A stretch of 35,133 nt of DNA from HRBIN23 sp046294495 (GTDB lineage: Bacteria > Chloroflexota > Dehalococcoidia > Lucifugimonadales > HRBIN23): NCBI GenBank assembly GCA_046294495.1, contig JBKBKV010000015.1, forward strand, positions 1 through 35,133, written 5' to 3'. The translations under genes were made by a program, and so were the position numbers. The notes under the pieces were generated by a model. It did not search any database. It saw only the letters and a program-made list of their open reading frames with translations, and was not told the DNA's origin. Every line of letters begins with the position of its first letter. Within the stretch, counting starts at the first letter, position 1. Positions 7,535 to 14,849 of this stretch are shown piece after piece.

Positions 7535-8769
7535 ACCATCCCTCGCTCTTGTCGCCTTATGCCTGCATAGGCGGGCACCCCTGTAGGGCGTGCCAGGGCT
7601 TGCGCCAGTATATCCCCTCTGTGCACCAGATAGGTGGGGACCCCCAGCACCGCCAGGCGCTCCAGCGCCCCTTCGGCACCCTCGGGCCTGCCGAAGGAGC
7701 GAGGCTCTAAAAGGACAGTTACCGGGCGCACACCACGGCGCAGGAGAGGGGCCAGGGCGAGGGGCCACCCCTCATCCCCCGACGGGGTAACGATGACCAG
7801 GATGCTCATATGGCTGAAGCGTCCCCCCTCTTGCTGGAGCACCTCCGCTAGGGGCGTGTCCCCATCGGCGTGCACTGTGGCCAGTTCCTCCAGAACGCGC
7901 AGTATGTGCCCCGACCCTCGCTTGGGGGCCACCGCCACCTGCCGGTCGCCATAGGCCAGCAGGCCCACCGACATTTCGGCATCCAGATAGCGATGGGCCA
8001 CCGAAGCGGCGATGGTGGCTCCCCACTCGTCGGTGGCGTCTCGCCCTTCGCCGGCCTGCACTCCTTTGTGCATATCCAGCAAGAGCCACAGGTCGCCCCC
8101 CAGGCCCTGGTCAAACTCCTTGACCATCAGACGCCCCAGGCGTGCGGTAGAGGGCCAGTGGACCCTGGCGAGGCTGTCGCCATAGGCGTAGTCGCGCACC
8201 GAGGCGGCGTGAGGGGTAAGGGCCAAACTTCGTTGGCGCAGTGGGCCTTCCCCCGGCGTGTCGGCCGCCAGCACGCGGAAGAAGGGGATGCTCACCACAG
8301 CCGGGTAGACCAGAAGCGTCTCCTGGGAGAGGAAGGCACGGCGGAAGGTGAAGAGGCCGAAGGGGTCACTGGCACGCACCTCGACCGGCCCAAGGCGGTA
8401 GAGGCCCCGGCGGTTGGCCGCCGTTACTGTCCGCCAGGAGCGGAAGCCTCGTGCGGGTAGGGTGATGGCCATCCCCCCGCTATGCCCCGGCAGGTCCGAG
8501 CGCTCTCGCACCTCCAGCCAGCCCTTGGGGAGAAGCCAGCGGTTATAGACGGTAATGCGTTCCTCAAAAGGCTCGCCCACCTGGACGCGATGGGTGCGTC
8601 GGCGCACCTCCACCCGGAGGCCCAGTAGTCCCGCCCACGCCCACACCATGCCTACTACCAAAACCAGGGCCAGGGCATAGGCCAGGCGGTAGAAAAGGGG
8701 GAAACCCGTTGCCAGCCCGAAAAGGAGGGCTACGGCCGTAAGGGCTACTCCCACAAGGGCCCTGCGCAC
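7531..8769 (-). CDS. DUF58 domain protein (vWA-like, MoxR partner)
   Basis: 412 residues. Two membrane helices lie at about 5-22 and 25-47. A beta-rich segment follows, then the DUF58 signature YAYGDSLARVHW at 194-205 and MVKEFD at 215-220. A vWA-like fold begins at LWLLLDMH, where the metal-site motif DxSxS is reduced to DMHKG. DUF58 proteins are thought to be substrates or partners of MoxR AAA ATPases in envelope assembly or stress responses. It starts 37 bases after the moxR stop and overlaps the next gene by four bases, so the three genes are translated together. Confidence 0.88.
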   Translation of the reverse strand: MRRALVGVALTAVALLFGLATGFPLFYRLAYALALVLVVGMVWAWAGLLGLRVEVRRRTHRVQVGEPFEERITVYNRWLLPKGWLEVRERSDLPGHSGGMAITLPARGFRSWRTVTAANRRGLYRLGPVEVRASDPFGLFTFRRAFLSQETLLVYPAVVSIPFFRVLAADTPGEGPLRQRSLALTPHAASVRDYAYGDSLARVHWPSTARLGRLMVKEFDQGLGGDLWLLLDMHKGVQAGEGRDATDEWGATIAASVAHRYLDAEMSVGLLAYGDRQVAVAPKRGSGHILRVLEELATVHADGDTPLAEVLQQEGGRFSHMSILVIVTPSGDEGWPLALAPLLRRGVRPVTVLLEPRSFGRPEGAEGALERLAVLGVPTYLVHRGDILAQALARPTGVPAYAGIRRQERGMV

Positions 8770-8806
8770 AACGCCTCCTTCCTCGCTATGTTACATAAAC
8801 AGAGCG

Positions 8807-9898
8807 CTACACGCGTCCCCTCACCCCAGGCACCGGCACCTGCTCCAGGATGTCCTCCACCACCTTGGGCCCGTCTATGCCCCGCATGCGTGCCTGGGGG
8901 GCAACGATGATACGGTGGGCCAGGGCGGCCTGGGCCAGTTCTTTCACATCGTCTGGGAGCGTGTAGTCCCGTCCACGGATGAAAGCCAACGCCTGAGCGG
9001 TACGGAAGAGGGTGAGGGAGGCCCGCGGGGAGGCGCCCAGGCTCACTTCGGAGGACTTGCGGGTCGCCTCCACCAGGGAGACGATATAGCGTTTGATGAG
9101 GGCGTCCACATACACGCCCTTCACCGCCTCCTGAGCGCGCACAATCTCCTCGGGGCCGGTAACGGGGCCGATGGTCTCAATGGGGTGCACCTGCACCTGG
9201 CGCTCAATAATGGCTATCTCCTCCTCAAAGGATGGGTAGCCTATGGTGATGCGCAAGAGGAAGCGGTCTAACTGGGCCTCGGGCAAGGGAAAGGTGCCCT
9301 CGTATTCAATAGGGTTCTGGGTAGCCAGCACCATAAATGGGCGAGGCAGGGGGTGGGTAACTCCCTCCACCGTTACTTGGCGCTCCTCCATCGCCTCCAG
9401 GAGGGCAGACTGGGTCTTAGGAGTGGCTCGGTTGATTTCGTCGGCTAACACGATGTGGGCCATAACGGGGCCAGGGCGGAACTCAAAGGTTCCTGAGCGC
9501 TGATTATAAACAGAGACGCCTGTTACATCTGTGGGCAGGAGGTCGGGGGTGAACTGAATGCGTTTGAAGGTGCATCCGGCCGACTTGGCCAGGCTCCGTG
9601 CCAGCATGGTTTTGCCCACCCCGGGCACATCCTCAATAAGGGCGTGGCCGTNNNNNNNNNNNNNNNNNNNNNNNNNNNNNNNNNNNNNNNNNNNNNNNNN
9701 NNNNNNNNNNNNNNNNNNNNNNNNNNNNNNNNNNNNNNNNNNNNNNNNNTTGCACAGGAGGGCGATGACCGCCTGCTCCACTGCCCTGTCCTTGCCCACA
9801 ATGACCTTTTTCATGTTGTCTATGATGCGGCGGGGGATCTCCTGGGCGAGGGTGGTAGTAGCCAACACATCCTCCTCATCCTGCCCCAAGCGTGGCAT
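8807..9898 (-). CDS. moxR: MoxR-family AAA+ ATPase (contains assembly gap)
   Basis: AAA+ chaperone-like ATPase that remodels vWA/DUF58 partners. Walker A is DVPGVGKTMLA, Walker B is IVLADEINRA, followed by the sensor stretch FMVLATQNPIEYEGTFPLPE and the C-terminal lid (LPDDVKELAQAALAHRI). An N-run (9652-9749) falls between ALLC and GHALIEDV, a junction that is contiguous in the family with one residue between. The true protein is therefore about 330 residues. The ATG at 9898 has its purine-rich stretch directly abutting. A TTG at 9865 with AGGAGG five bases upstream is a good alternative start. First gene of the moxR-DUF58-tgpA-ogt operon. Confidence 0.9.
   Translation of the reverse strand: MPRLGQDEEDVLATTTLAQEIPRRIIDNMKKVIVGKDRAVEQAVIALLCXXXXXXXXXXXXXXXXXXXXXXXXXXXXXXXXXXGHALIEDVPGVGKTMLARSLAKSAGCTFKRIQFTPDLLPTDVTGVSVYNQRSGTFEFRPGPVMAHIVLADEINRATPKTQSALLEAMEERQVTVEGVTHPLPRPFMVLATQNPIEYEGTFPLPEAQLDRFLLRITIGYPSFEEEIAIIERQVQVHPIETIGPVTGPEEIVRAQEAVKGVYVDALIKRYIVSLVEATRKSSEVSLGASPRASLTLFRTAQALAFIRGRDYTLPDDVKELAQAALAHRIIVAPQARMRGIDGPKVVEDILEQVPVPGVRGRV
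9652..9749. other. Assembly gap of 98 N inside moxR
   Basis: On the minus strand the left flank ends TGCAA and the right flank begins ACGGCCAC. If the two A bases are one and the same, the join reads TGC AAC GGC CAC, that is Cys-Asn-Gly-His, exactly the C-x-G-H spacing expected in MoxR proteins. The N-run is then a placeholder for flanks that overlap by one base. Confidence 0.8.
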
Positions 9899-9922
9899 CC
9901 TCCCCTGGGGCGTGGTGCCTTT

Positions 9923-9931
9923 AGTATAGCA
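9923..9931 (-). promoter_or_regulatory. Candidate extended -10 promoter of the moxR operon
   Basis: Read on the minus strand, bases 9931-9923 give TGCTATACT, a TGn extended -10 joined to a TATACT hexamer. No good -35 box is seen at the right distance, which an extended -10 can tolerate. Transcription would begin near 9916, giving a 17-base leader to the ATG at 9898 or about 50 bases to the TTG at 9865. Confidence 0.45.
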
Positions 9932-10047
9932 CAGGGGTGGCCCCAACACCTCCCTATATGAGGGCGGAACTGGGTGCGCGCCTTGGGAGGAAGTTGCGCA
10001 TCGGTGCGGGCAGTGGTGCACGGGAAGGAGCGTTTTTTGCCTGGCAC

Positions 10048-10075
10048 TTGGCGCTTACATCACTAGGTATATAAA
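10048..10075 (+). promoter_or_regulatory. Candidate promoter before the broken restriction-type gene
   Basis: TTGGCG (10048-10053), a 16-base spacer and TATAAA (10070-10075) make a plausible sigma-70 promoter. It is followed by AGGAGG at 10084-10089 and the ATG at 10098. It suggests that the damaged gene downstream was, and may still be, transcribed. Confidence 0.45.
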
Positions 10076-10097
10076 ATATGCGCAGGAGGTGGACGGC

Positions 10098-10908
10098 ATG
10101 GCGCTGGACGACCTACTGAAGACTATAGAAACCCTACGGGCGCGTGCACAAAAGCACGAGTCGCTTTTGCAGGCAAACGAGTGGCAAACAAGGCACTCGC
10201 TAGTGGATCCCCTGCTGCGGGCACTGGGGTGGGACACGAAGACCCCGAGCAGGTGCTGTGGAGGACAGAACTGAGGGAGGTAAAGCCGATTATATGCTTA
10301 TGGATGGCGGGGAGAAGAAAATTTGTATAGAGGCGAAAAGTCTGGGTCAGAGCATTGATGGCTCGGATGTGTTTAACCAGGCTGTGTCATATGCCAAGCA
10401 TAGCGCTGTGCCCTGGCTCGCCGTCACGAACGGCACCGGGTGGAAGCTATATGATCTCCAACAACCATTGCACCAACTCGAAAAGAGCGCCATTTCGTGG
10501 GACATTGTAAAAGACGACCCTAGCTAAGCAGCCTGCCAGGCCCTGGCCCTGTAGCGTCACAACCGGGGGCGTCCCGACCGGGGGCGTCTCCCCGCCTCAC
10601 GCCCCGTAGTAGGCCCACCTCTACCCCGGAAAGGGGTGCCACTAACGGAACTGGCCCGATCGGTCAAGGGAGGTATGAACCCCCCGCAAAAGATGTGCTT
10701 CCCCGACGGCAAGGAAGCACCTATCAACTCGTGGAGGTCGCTGCTTCGCGAGACAGCCAAATGGCTTGATGAACAAGGCAAGTTGCCACCCAGAGGCAAG
10801 GCTTATATTGAGCTTTATGTTTCAGCCCAGGAGGCTGTTAGGCGGGCCGTCCGACTAATCCAAGCCGCTGGCCTAGACCCAGAGCGGTTCCTGGTGCTGC
10901 CTGTCTAA
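10098..10908 (+). pseudogene. Broken restriction-type protein with type I R N-terminal-like nuclease domain
   Basis: The gene starts at the ATG at 10098 (AGGAGG upstream) with MALDDLLKTIETLRARAQKH, then TRHSLVDPLLRALGWDT. The frame is lost near 10239. One added base would continue it as EDPEQVLWR, and a second shift near 10258-10270 restores GGKADYMLMDGGEKKICIEAKS, the D...E-x-K nuclease core. This part ends at 10527. From 10636 another frame gives PPQKMCFPDGKEAPINSWRS, LLRETAKWL, then AQEAVRRAVRLIQAAGLDPE. That arrangement matches the C-terminal domain usually found after such nuclease domains, with an internal deletion. Two single-base losses plus a deletion make it a pseudogene. The stretch 10528-10635 carries a short tandem repeat of ACCGGGGGCGTC. 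It could be two broken genes rather than one. Confidence 0.6.
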
Positions 10909-11010
10909 GCGTCTGCCTCCCAGGCGTAAGTCCTGGTGTTCTAACGCCTTTGTCCCCTTGAGGCGAGGCGAAGCAGCCCCTTGGGCAGTTTGAACCACGC
11001 GGGATAGGAC

Positions 11011-11042
11011 ACATGGCCCCGCCAGAAGGGGGCTTTCGGCCC
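11011..11042 (+). promoter_or_regulatory. Composite palindromic motif, copy 1 (before zinc-ribbon gene)
   Basis: ACATGGCCC (11011-11019), nine bases, then GGGGCTTTCGGCCC (11029-11042). The second block resembles the DosR/NarL-type palindrome GGGACT-WWA-GTCCC. The same pair of blocks recurs at 11287-11318 with near-identical spacing. It lies 57 bases before the GTG at 11100 and may be an operator or upstream activator site. Confidence 0.45.
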
Positions 11043-11099
11043 TGGGGTGCCCTCGCTCCCTCCGTTATGCTAGGAACGACAACGGGTAAGGAGGGCGCT

Positions 11100-11279
11100 G
11101 TGTTCTGGTTCCAGGCTTGCCCTCGGTGCCGTGGCGACCTCTACCAGGGCCAGGACATCTATGGCCTTTACATAGGCTGTCTGCAGTGCGGCTATGTGAT
11201 GAACGAGGCAGAGGAGGTTGCCCTCCGAGCCGGCGGAGAGCGCTTGAGGGCGTCCCGGGAAATGTCGCTGGCTCGGTGA
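11100..11279 (+). CDS. Small zinc-ribbon protein
   Basis: 59 residues from the GTG at 11100, preferred because AAGGAGGG lies four bases upstream; an in-frame start at 11013 would run through the repeated motif. The protein begins VFWFQACPRCRGDLYQGQ and has a second pair in YIGCLQCGYVMNEAEEV. Two CxxC knuckles about 20 residues apart form a zinc ribbon. The tail is helical and charged. The role is unknown: it could be a DNA- or protein-binding adaptor. It shares its upstream motif with the receiver-domain gene that follows, which suggests common regulation. Confidence 0.6.
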   Translation: MFWFQACPRCRGDLYQGQDIYGLYIGCLQCGYVMNEAEEVALRAGGERLRASREMSLAR

Positions 11280-11286
11280 GGGGGCC

Positions 11287-11318
11287 ACATGGCCCATGAT
11301 AAAAGGGACTTTTGGCCC
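11287..11318 (+). promoter_or_regulatory. Composite palindromic motif, copy 2 (before receiver gene)
   Basis: ACATGGCCC (11287-11295), nine bases, then GGGACTTTTGGCCC (11305-11318). The outer AAGGG...CCCTT can also pair. Same architecture as 11011-11042. It differs from the DosR consensus core GGGACTWWAGTCCC at two positions only. Placed 115 bases before the preferred TTG start of the receiver gene. Confidence 0.5.
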
Positions 11319-11433
11319 TTGAGCACTAATGTCGGAGTTGGGTAGGGTGAACAGGGTAGCACCTAGCGCACCAACAGGTGAGGCGTGGCGCCCGGACGGG
11401 GGAGGTTCCCCAGGCCCGACAGGGGAGGAAGGG

Positions 11434-11850
11434 TTGAGCCCCGGGGAGCAAAGAGCGCTAACTGTAGTTATTCTGGACAAAGACCCGTGGGGCCGGCGGC
11501 AGTTGGCGGCACGCCTCTCCCGAGAGCCGGGCATCCGGGTGGTGGGAGAAGGGCCGGTGGACGGCGGGGGGGTGCGCATGGTGCAGCAAGCCCAGCCAGA
11601 TGTAGTGCTGGTGGAAAGCAAAACAGGAGATGAGCACGGGATAGAAGTTGTGCGCACCTTGGCGCAGCGCGCACCGGAAACGGCAGTTATCGTTCTTACT
11701 TCGTTCTTTGACCAGGAAGAGCAAGAGGCCGTCCTTCGGGCAGGGGCAACAGCCTACTCGCTGAAGGAACTAGACGCACGGCGTTTAGTGGACCTCATTC
11801 GGAGGAGCGCCCGGAGCCGATGCTCCACAAGCCCCGATCAGGGGCGGTAA
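11434..11850 (+). CDS. Stand-alone response-regulator receiver domain with Asp-to-Glu phospho site
   Basis: 138 residues from the TTG at 11434, which has GGAGG five bases upstream. An ATG at 11329 is in frame but has no ribosome site and would add a low-complexity Gly/Pro stretch. The receiver fold is clear: VVILDKDPWGRRQLAARL, then DVVLVESKTGDEHGIEVV, VIVLTSFFD and AGATAYSLKE. The phospho-acceptor position is Glu61 (GAA at 11614-11616) instead of Asp. Thr89 and Lys111 of the switch are kept. The acidic pair is Asp15-Lys16-Asp17 rather than Asp-Asp. There is no output domain. It may be locked in an active-like state, or act as a binding platform rather than a phosphorylation switch. No kinase gene is nearby. 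Confidence 0.75.
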   Translation: MSPGEQRALTVVILDKDPWGRRQLAARLSREPGIRVVGEGPVDGGGVRMVQQAQPDVVLVESKTGDEHGIEVVRTLAQRAPETAVIVLTSFFDQEEQEAVLRAGATAYSLKELDARRLVDLIRRSARSRCSTSPDQGR

Positions 11851-11851
11851 C

Positions 11852-11934
11852 CTTGGCCCTCCCCCGGGCACGGGTCTGGTGGGGGCCCCAAGCCCCCGCC
11901 AGACCCCCTGGAAAGTCTTGGCCCTCCCCCGGGC
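11852..11934 (+). repeat. Long hairpin flanked by 18-bp direct repeats
   Basis: CTTGGCCCTCCCCCGGGC occurs at 11852-11869 and again, identically, at 11917-11934. Between them GGGTCTGGTGGGGGC (11872-11886) pairs with GCCCCCGCCAGACCC (11892-11906) over 15 positions, with one G-T wobble and a five-base loop. No U-tract follows. It could be a small structured RNA, a repeat element of the REP type, or part of a double terminator with the hairpin at 11988. Confidence 0.65.
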
Positions 11935-11987
11935 CTGGGCCTGGCTGAAGGGGCAAACCCCGTAGGCCGGGCCCCCCGGAAAACAAC

Positions 11988-12020
11988 GGCGGGGCGGTAT
12001 CTCCGCCCCGCCCCTTTTTT
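11988..12020 (+). terminator. Rho-independent terminator
   Basis: GGCGGGGCGG (11988-11997) pairs perfectly with CCGCCCCGCC (12003-12012) around a five-base loop, followed by CC and six T. It ends transcription from the receiver-gene region and separates it from the luciferase-like gene. Confidence 0.9.
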
Positions 12021-12032
12021 CCCTCTGTTATA

Positions 12033-12060
12033 CTGACTCTGGTCTTGCTTGCCCTATAAC
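12033..12060 (+). promoter_or_regulatory. Candidate promoter of the luciferase-like gene
   Basis: CTGACT (12033-12038), a 16-base spacer and TATAAC (12055-12060) lie just after the terminator and 25 bases before the ATG at 12086. The -10 box matches the consensus at five of six positions. Confidence 0.45.
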
Positions 12061-12085
12061 AAAAGAGTGATTACAGGGGTGCGTT

Positions 12086-13090
12086 ATGCGCTTTGGCGTG
12101 AGCCTCCTGGCGTTGGCCCAGCAACCCAGCGGCACCGACCCCATACGCCAAGTTGAGGAGATCCTAACATGGGCACGGGCTGCCCGAGACCTGGGCTTTG
12201 ACTACCTCACTATGGGCCAGCACTACCTCACTGCCCCTTATCAGATGCTCCAGCCCATACCCCTTCTGGCGCGCCTGATCCCCGAAACGGGGCAGATGCG
12301 CCTCATCTCCACCCTCGTTATCCCTTTACATAACCCTGTAGACCTGGCCGAGACCCTGTCTACTCTGGATGTTCTCTCCCGAGGGCGCATAGGCATCAGT
12401 TGTGCCTTAGGCTACAGGGACGAGGAGTTCCTGGCGTTCGGCGTAGACCCCAAACGACGGGTCTCCCGTATGATGGAGTGCCTGCAGTGCCTGGTGCGGC
12501 TGTGGACGGAGGGAGAGGTTACCTTCCACGGGCAGCACTTCTCGCTGGAGCGGGCTACCGTTGTGCTTCGCCCCGTCCAGAAGCCCCATCCCCCCCTTTG
12601 GATCGCCGCCAACAGCGACAGGGCAATTGTGCGGGCGGCAAGGATGGGGTTTCCCTGGAACATCAACCCCCACGCTACCATGAGCACCATCCAGCGCCAG
12701 GTAGCCCTCTACCGACAGGCCGCTCTTGAAGCGGGGCACGACCCCAACATCCCTCTTCCCATGGGGAGGGAACTCTACTGTGCCCCCAACCTGGAGCGGG
12801 CATGGGAAGAGGCGGGGCCTTATCTGTATGGCAAATACCAGGCCTACGCCCAGTGGGGGCAGGACAAGGCGCTCCCAGGTCAGGAGAACTTTCGCACCCG
12901 CCCGGAGGAACTGGCCCAGGACCGCTTCGTAGTTGGCTCCCCCGATGACTGCGCCCGTGTTCTGGAGCGCTACGCCAGCCTGGGAATTGGCTACGCCCAC
13001 TTCCGCATGCACTGGCCCGGGATGCCGTTGGAGCAGGCTCTGCGGGGCATGGAGTTGTTCGCCACACGGGTTATGCCCCGCTTCCGCTAG
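12086..13090 (+). CDS. LLM-class flavin-dependent oxidoreductase
   Basis: 334 residues, the usual length for the luciferase-like TIM-barrel family that uses reduced FMN or F420 for monooxygenation or hydride transfer. The N-terminus MRFGVSLLALAQQP, the active-site strand FDYLTMGQHYLT, the segment LDVLSRGRIGISCALGYRDE (about 90-115) and PHPPLWIAANSDRAI are characteristic. The start has CAGGGG a few bases upstream and its own candidate promoter. It stands alone between a terminator upstream and a convergent DinB-like gene downstream. The substrate and the choice of FMN or F420 are open. Such enzymes are abundant in SAR202-type bacteria, where they are proposed to attack recalcitrant organic matter. 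Confidence 0.88.
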   Translation: MRFGVSLLALAQQPSGTDPIRQVEEILTWARAARDLGFDYLTMGQHYLTAPYQMLQPIPLLARLIPETGQMRLISTLVIPLHNPVDLAETLSTLDVLSRGRIGISCALGYRDEEFLAFGVDPKRRVSRMMECLQCLVRLWTEGEVTFHGQHFSLERATVVLRPVQKPHPPLWIAANSDRAIVRAARMGFPWNINPHATMSTIQRQVALYRQAALEAGHDPNIPLPMGRELYCAPNLERAWEEAGPYLYGKYQAYAQWGQDKALPGQENFRTRPEELAQDRFVVGSPDDCARVLERYASLGIGYAHFRMHWPGMPLEQALRGMELFATRVMPRFR

Positions 13091-13093
13091 GGA

Positions 13094-13128
13094 GGCCTTC
13101 CCCCCACAGGCAGGAAAGGCCTTCTTCT
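13094..13128 (+). terminator. Possible terminator between convergent genes
   Basis: GGCCTTCC (13094-13101) pairs with GGAAAGGCC (13113-13121) with one bulged A, followed by TTCTTCT. It lies between the luciferase-like stop and the DinB stop. The stem is short and the T tract interrupted, so this is tentative. Confidence 0.4.
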
Positions 13129-13651
13129 AGATGGGGCTACCCTGGAGGCCCTGCATCCCCTTCAAGACCCAAATCTCCCCCAGGTGGCTGTAGCCGTGGG
13201 TCAAAAGGGTGGTGCCCAGGAAGACAAACAAGGGATGCTCTCCCAAGGGCTTCACTAGCACCTGGCGTTCCAGGTCGGCCTCTGACGCTTGGGCGACGAA
13301 GTCTTCGGTCTCGCGGAAGACCAGGCGAGCATACTCTAGAAAGGTGCTTACGGAAGGTATGCGCACCTGCTCCGCCTGCTGGGGCGTCCACCCCGTCCCC
13401 TGGGCTTTGCTGTCCAGCCCAAAGCGTTTATCCCATCCCCCCTCCATCCAGATGGTGGGCTGGCGGCGGAAAACGAAGCGGATGCAGTTGTCCTCGGTGC
13501 GCACATAGTGCCACAGGATGAAGGCTATGTGGTTAACATTGGGGCTGGGCTTGAAGTGGAGTTGCTCCGGAGTGAGGCCCTCTACGGCCTGGACGAGGGA
13601 GCGGTGGAGGTCGGCTAGGCGCTGGGTAAGGAAGGCCTGGAGTGTGGGCAC
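13127..13651 (-). CDS. DinB-like four-helix metal-binding protein
   Basis: 174 residues of the DinB/YfiT superfamily, four-helix bundles with a His-rich metal site, often thiol-dependent transferases or hydrolases. The expected histidines are present: His48 in NHIAFILWHYV, and His152 and His156 in THGYSHLGE. The start is a GTG at 13651 with GGAGGAAACC upstream. The gene has its own 179-base upstream space (13652-13830), which contains short GC-rich inverted repeats around 13706-13720 and 13755-13767 and no gene I can see. The substrate is unknown. Despite the name, no DNA-damage role is implied. Confidence 0.8.
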   Translation of the reverse strand: MPTLQAFLTQRLADLHRSLVQAVEGLTPEQLHFKPSPNVNHIAFILWHYVRTEDNCIRFVFRRQPTIWMEGGWDKRFGLDSKAQGTGWTPQQAEQVRIPSVSTFLEYARLVFRETEDFVAQASEADLERQVLVKPLGEHPLFVFLGTTLLTHGYSHLGEIWVLKGMQGLQGSPI

Positions 13652-13830
13652 AGGTTTCCTCCGGTCTACACTTGTGATTTGCTGTTCCCAGTCTACCGAT
13701 TTGGCAGGGCTTGTGCAAGCCCCTTTGAGAAGCCACCAGTTACCCCGTCATACCCCCGCAGGGGGACAAGGGAAGGGGATTTCTTGTATGGCGGTTGGGC
13801 GCCTTCTGCGGGGCCAGGGCAACCGCGACA

Positions 13831-14838
13831 CTACGTATGGTATGCTTCCGGAGGCCAGGGTATCGCCAGGGGACGGTTCAGCCCCAGGGCCGGGGCCACC
13901 TCCCGTGCAAAGAGGGCCACCCCCTCTGGCGAAGGGGCGTCTGGGAAAGAGAAGATGAGGTAGTCCAGTCCCACCTCCAGCAGGCGGGCGCACCTCTCCA
14001 CCACCTGGGCAGGGGTGCCCATAATAGGGTTCCAGGAGGCGTAGTCCACAGGGCGCCCCAGGCGCTGGGCGGTGCGGGCCACCTGGGCCTCGGTGGGGGC
14101 GATGATGAGGCCCCCCAGGCGGGTCTTCAGCACGGTGGACGGGTCGCGCCCGATGGCCTCACAGTGGCGTGCCAGCACTTCCAGTTTGTGGCGGATGGTA
14201 GAAGGGTCGCCGAAGAGGTTGCAGGCGGTGGCGTAGCGCGCTACCAGGCGTAGGGTTACCTGCTCACCGCCACCCCCAATAAGGATGGGGGGCGAGGGCT
14301 TCTGGAGGGGCTTTGGCTCGCACAGAGCATCCTTAACCCGGTAGAAACGCCCCTGGAAGGTAGCGCGCTCCTGCGTCCACATAGCCAGCAGCACTTGCAC
14401 TGCCTCGGCCAATCGGAGCGCCCGTTCCTGGCGGGGTGGGAAGGGCCAGCCGTAGGCGTGGAACTCTGCCTCATACCACCCGGCACCTATGCCCATAAAC
14501 AGCCTTCCCCCACTTACCACATCCAGGGTGGCTCCCATCTTGGCCAGAAGGGCGGGGTTGCGGTAGGGGGTGCCGCTAACCAGCGTCCCCAGGCGTATGT
14601 GGGGCGTGGCCGAGGCCAAGGCCCCCATGGTTGTCCACGCCTCGGGCAGAGGAGAGGCTATTGGGGCTACCTGGGGGATTTGGTGGAAGTGGTCCATCAG
14701 CCAGAAGGAGTCGTAGCCGTTGGCATCGGCGACCTGAGCAATGGAAAGGAGTGTGGGGAATAGGCCTTCGGGGGGCACATCCCAGGCAAAAGAGGGTTGC
14801 TGAATACCGTAGCGGGAGCGGAAGCGCACCACACCCAC
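13831..14838 (-). CDS. LLM-class (F420-type) flavin-dependent oxidoreductase
   Basis: 335 residues of the luciferase-like family. FRSRYGIQQPSF opens the barrel, and YDSFWLMDHFHQIP carries the active-site aromatic/His segment. The core LDVVSGGRLFMGIGAGWYEA and the loop PPILIGGGGEQVTLRLVARY are typical of F420-dependent members. It differs in detail from the other luciferase-like gene at 12086, so the two probably act on different substrates. A run of GTG codons makes the start uncertain (14838, 14832 or 14829); 14832 has AGGGGG at the better distance. It follows the Mrp-like gene by 11 bases and is probably the last gene of the SufT-Mrp operon. Confidence 0.87.
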   Translation of the reverse strand: MGVVRFRSRYGIQQPSFAWDVPPEGLFPTLLSIAQVADANGYDSFWLMDHFHQIPQVAPIASPLPEAWTTMGALASATPHIRLGTLVSGTPYRNPALLAKMGATLDVVSGGRLFMGIGAGWYEAEFHAYGWPFPPRQERALRLAEAVQVLLAMWTQERATFQGRFYRVKDALCEPKPLQKPSPPILIGGGGEQVTLRLVARYATACNLFGDPSTIRHKLEVLARHCEAIGRDPSTVLKTRLGGLIIAPTEAQVARTAQRLGRPVDYASWNPIMGTPAQVVERCARLLEVGLDYLIFSFPDAPSPEGVALFAREVAPALGLNRPLAIPWPPEAYHT

Positions 14839-14849
14839 CCCCTGGATAT

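Noticed and set aside
7535..7768. 78-residue extension of the transglutaminase-like protein
   Set aside because: Arg/Gly/Pro-rich and inside the DUF58 gene; the ATGA overlap at 7531-7534 gives the proper start.
13706..13767. Short inverted repeats (GGGCTT...AAGCCC and CCCCC...GGGGG) before the DinB-like gene
   Set aside because: Stems of five to seven bases without a T tract in GC-rich DNA are expected by chance.
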